From JBDTLH01 sp039934875 (GTDB lineage: Bacteria; Acidobacteriota; Terriglobia; Terriglobales; Acidobacteriaceae), in assembly GCA_039934875.1 (NCBI GenBank), contig JBDTLH010000096.1, positions 1-6,293 of the forward strand: a stretch of 6,293 nt of DNA, read 5' to 3'. Below, in pieces: positions 3,929-6,293 of the stretch. The translations under genes and the position numbers were made by a program. Below the pieces are notes generated by a model. It did not search any database. It worked only from the letters and a program-made list of their open reading frames with translations, and was not told the origin of the DNA. Within the stretch, counting starts at the first letter, position 1; each line of letters opens with the position of its first letter.

Positions 3929-6293
3929 GTGCCCGCAGCGCGCAACTCCCGGCCAACCTTGCAGTACGCCTTGCTGGCTATCGTCTTCGCTATCGCCGGC
4001 ACATTTTTCGCGCACCATCTCTGGTACATGGCGGAGTTGCTCAAGAACGACGCCTACGCCGCATCCGATGTCTTCAGCATTCCCCTGAACAGCGCCAGGA
4101 TCAGCGATGTCACCGCTGAAGCCAAGGCTGCGGGCCTACTGCCCGGAGATACAGTTCTCGCCATCAACGGGCAGCCCTACCATGGCGTCGCCGACAAAAA
4201 TCGTGTCCTGGAATATGCTCATCCCGGCGATCTCCTGACGCTCGCGATTGAGCGCGGCGCTTCGGTATCCGCTTCTCATCGGCAAACTGTACGCTTCGCG
4301 TTGCCCGGGCGCGAATCGAAATCTGATTTAAAGTGGGTGGCCGTCGCCCTGGGGATTCTGCTGCCCACCTCGTGTTTCCTGCTTGGCTTCGCCGTCGCCG
4401 CTCTCCGCCCCCGCGATCCTCTCGCCTGGCTGCTCCTGGGCCTCATGCTCGGCTTCGCCAGCTTCCTCAACATCGGCTCGGAGTTTACCGATGGCGCTAC
4501 GTTCTCTAACGTTGCATCCATCTTTAAATCCATTTCCCAGCACTCCTGGTTCCTGTGGATATTCCTCCTCGGCATCTACTTCCCCACGCGCATCCCCCTC
4601 GACCGCCGCTTCCCTTGGATCAAATGGCTGCTTATCGTTCCCCTTGCGCTGCGTGTTGTGCTGCAAACCGTCTCCTATGTCGGATTGCTCAATGACTATT
4701 CCTTCGCCGCCCGCCTGCCGCACTCCTGGAAGGTCGCCAATCGCATGGTAAGCATCTATCCCGTGCTGGCGGCCATCGCTCTCTTTTTCATTCTCATTGG
4801 GGTTAAATATTTCACCGCCCGCGCCCCCGATGCGCGCCGCCGTCTGCGCCTGCTCTATGCCGGCGCATTCTTCTCGATCGTCCCCACGCTCGCTCTGATC
4901 GTTGCAGGCTCTTTCACGGGAAAGAACATTGATGATTTCCCATTCTGGATCGAGGTGCCGCCTCTCCTCCTCCTGCTCCTCTTTCCCGCCACCCTGGCCT
5001 ACCTCATCATCGTGCACAAGGTGATGGATGTCCGCGTGGTGATTCGCCAGGGCCTGCAATACGCCCTCGCCCGGCGCGGCGTTAAAGTGTTGCAGAGCGC
5101 GATTACCGCTGCTCTCGCCATTGGCATCACGATTTACATCTCGCGCCATCATCCCAGCGCGCTTCAGATACTTGCTGTAATCGCGGTGGCGGTGTTTCTT
5201 CGCTTCGGGTTGCGCAAGCTCATGGCGCGGCTCGCCTTGTGGATCGACCGCCGCTTTTTCCGCGAGGCATACAACGCAGAACTACTGCTCGGAGAGCTGA
5301 GCTATGACGTGCGCAACATTGTCGAGACGCGCCCTTTGCTGGAAACCGTGGCGTCGCGCATTTCAGAGGCGCTGCACGTGCCCCAGACCGCCGTCCTTCT
5401 TCATTCGAGCGGCCCCTTTCAACCGGCCTACGCGTTAGGATATGCCGCCCCCGAGGCGCTGTCCGCCTTTCCGCGGGGAGGCGCAGCACAGCACCTGCTC
5501 GCCAGCAAATCCGCGGCCCGGGTCTATCTCGACGACCCGAACAACTGGGTCAACACCGAACCCGAGGTTTCGGGCGAAGAGCGCCGCGGCCTGGCCCATC
5601 TGCACTCCGAGCTGCTGCTGCCGCTGGTTCTCAAAGACCGCATGTTGGGCTTCATTTCGCTGAGCCAAAAGCGCTCGGAAGAGGCGTACTCCGGCACCGA
5701 CTTGCACCTGCTCAACTCTGTGGCCTCGCAGACCGCACTGGCGCTCGAAAACTCGCGGCTGACCGGAGAGATCGCGCAAGAGGTCGCCCATCGCGAGAGG
5801 CTCGCCCAGGAGATGGAGATTGCCCGCGAGGTGCAGGAGCACCTGCTGCCGCAATCTCTGCCCGCGGTCGCCGGAGCGGAGATCGCCGGCTCCTTCCGCC
5901 CCGCGCAGGGCGTCGGCGGCGACTACTACGACTTCCTCGAACTTCCTAATGGCAAGCTGGGGATCGCCATCGGAGACGTCTCCGGCAAGGGGGTCTCGGC
6001 GGCGCTGGTGATGGCCAATCTGCAGGCGTCGCTGCGCAGCCAATCGCTGGCTTCGGAGGCAGCGGCAGCGGCCTCCGCCGCGGTAGTTGGTGTGCCAGCG
6101 CAATCGCGAGCAATCTTGGCGAAGCAGGAACCTTATGCAAGCCAACTCGCGGTCATGGTCACCCGGATCAACCGCCTGATCTACCAATCCTCGGCGGCCA
6201 GCCGCTACGCGACGTTCTTCTTCGCCGAATTCGATCCGCGCACGCGGGTTCTGGATTACGTGAACGCCGGGCACAACCCGCCTCTGCTGTTGC
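3929..6293 (+). CDS. PDZ-multipass membrane-GAF-SpoIIE/PP2C phosphatase (partial, 3' end cut)
   Basis: SpoIIE/RsbU-type PP2C enzymes are Mn/Mg-dependent serine phosphatases. They typically dephosphorylate STAS-domain anti-sigma antagonists in partner-switching control. Numbered from GTG 3929, visible parts are: membrane segment 11-32; a PDZ-like domain 58-128 with AGLLPGDTVLAINGQ; about nine further hydrophobic segments between 138 and 430; a GAF-like domain about 468-611; a charged coiled-coil linker 612-643 ending in EIAREVQEHLLPQ; and the phosphatase domain. Metal-binding Asp665 in GVGGDYYDF and Asp683 in GDVSGKG are intact, as is NAGHNPP (779-785). The final metal-ligand motif lies beyond the window. 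With ten membrane segments and the N-terminus inside, PDZ would be periplasmic and GAF/PP2C cytoplasmic. An Ala-rich insert (708-739) interrupts the phosphatase domain. No Shine-Dalgarno is evident. GTG 3929 is chosen because GC-rich third positions begin there and it gives a short basic N-terminus; ATG 3818 or 3827 are alternatives. Confidence 0.9.
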   Translation, partial: MPAARNSRPTLQYALLAIVFAIAGTFFAHHLWYMAELLKNDAYAASDVFSIPLNSARISDVTAEAKAAGLLPGDTVLAINGQPYHGVADKNRVLEYAHPGDLLTLAIERGASVSASHRQTVRFALPGRESKSDLKWVAVALGILLPTSCFLLGFAVAALRPRDPLAWLLLGLMLGFASFLNIGSEFTDGATFSNVASIFKSISQHSWFLWIFLLGIYFPTRIPLDRRFPWIKWLLIVPLALRVVLQTVSYVGLLNDYSFAARLPHSWKVANRMVSIYPVLAAIALFFILIGVKYFTARAPDARRRLRLLYAGAFFSIVPTLALIVAGSFTGKNIDDFPFWIEVPPLLLLLLFPATLAYLIIVHKVMDVRVVIRQGLQYALARRGVKVLQSAITAALAIGITIYISRHHPSALQILAVIAVAVFLRFGLRKLMARLALWIDRRFFREAYNAELLLGELSYDVRNIVETRPLLETVASRISEALHVPQTAVLLHSSGPFQPAYALGYAAPEALSAFPRGGAAQHLLASKSAARVYLDDPNNWVNTEPEVSGEERRGLAHLHSELLLPLVLKDRMLGFISLSQKRSEEAYSGTDLHLLNSVASQTALALENSRLTGEIAQEVAHRERLAQEMEIAREVQEHLLPQSLPAVAGAEIAGSFRPAQGVGGDYYDFLELPNGKLGIAIGDVSGKGVSAALVMANLQASLRSQSLASEAAAAASAAVVGVPAQSRAILAKQEPYASQLAVMVTRINRLIYQSSAASRYATFFFAEFDPRTRVLDYVNAGHNPPLLL

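Noticed and set aside
4328..5152. Minus-strand open frame of 274 codons
   Set aside because: It is antisense to the membrane region of the phosphatase gene. Its product is a charged, Gly/Glu-rich sequence without motifs, as expected from the mirror of GC-rich codons.
5435..6274. Minus-strand open frame of 279 codons
   Set aside because: It is antisense to the GAF and phosphatase domains, whose motifs are unambiguous on the + strand. The minus product is Arg/Gln-rich with no recognisable domain.
1..6293. CRISPR array, tRNA/rRNA, toxin-antitoxin or phage genes
   Set aside because: I found no regularly spaced repeats, no cloverleaf or rRNA signatures, and no proteins of those classes.

Overview
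The window looks like chromosomal DNA from a GC-rich soil-type Gram-negative bacterium, most likely Acidobacteriota. This is inferred from gene content: an exported S9 dipeptidyl peptidase IV-like protease, a multi-pass SpoIIE-type phosphatase with PDZ and GAF domains, and a RAYT-type transposase with GC-rich palindromic repeats. No rRNA, tRNA or marker gene is present to prove it.

Positions 1-930 are a REP/RAYT island. A transposase of the REP-associated tyrosine transposase family (Y1, HUH fold) runs on the + strand at about 227-852 and is broken by a one-base frameshift near 509-526. It is flanked by two related GC-rich hairpin repeats (121-147 and 875-924). Read on the minus strand, both have the GTAG-plus-hairpin layout of REP sequences. 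This is the most distinctive structure in the window.

Positions 983-3373 (minus) encode a secreted, DPP IV-like S9 serine peptidase with an intact catalytic triad and Glu-Glu motif. Its best start is a TTG with an ideally spaced GGAGG. It converges on the RAYT remnant, and the downstream REP hairpins fill the gap between them.

Positions 3548-3745 (minus) encode a 65-residue, probably zinc-binding protein of unknown role. It has a good Shine-Dalgarno sequence and a recognisable upstream promoter.

Positions 3929-6293 (+, cut by the window end) encode a large membrane regulator: one membrane segment, a PDZ-like domain, about nine more membrane segments, a GAF-like domain, a short coiled-coil linker and a SpoIIE/RsbU-type PP2C phosphatase domain. 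It probably dephosphorylates an anti-sigma-factor antagonist in a partner-switching pathway. It is divergent from the small zinc protein and the peptidase.

No shared pathway is demonstrated. A link between the exported peptidase and the PDZ-bearing phosphatase is only a speculation from their proximity. I see no CRISPR array, prophage, toxin-antitoxin pair or clearly new multi-gene system.
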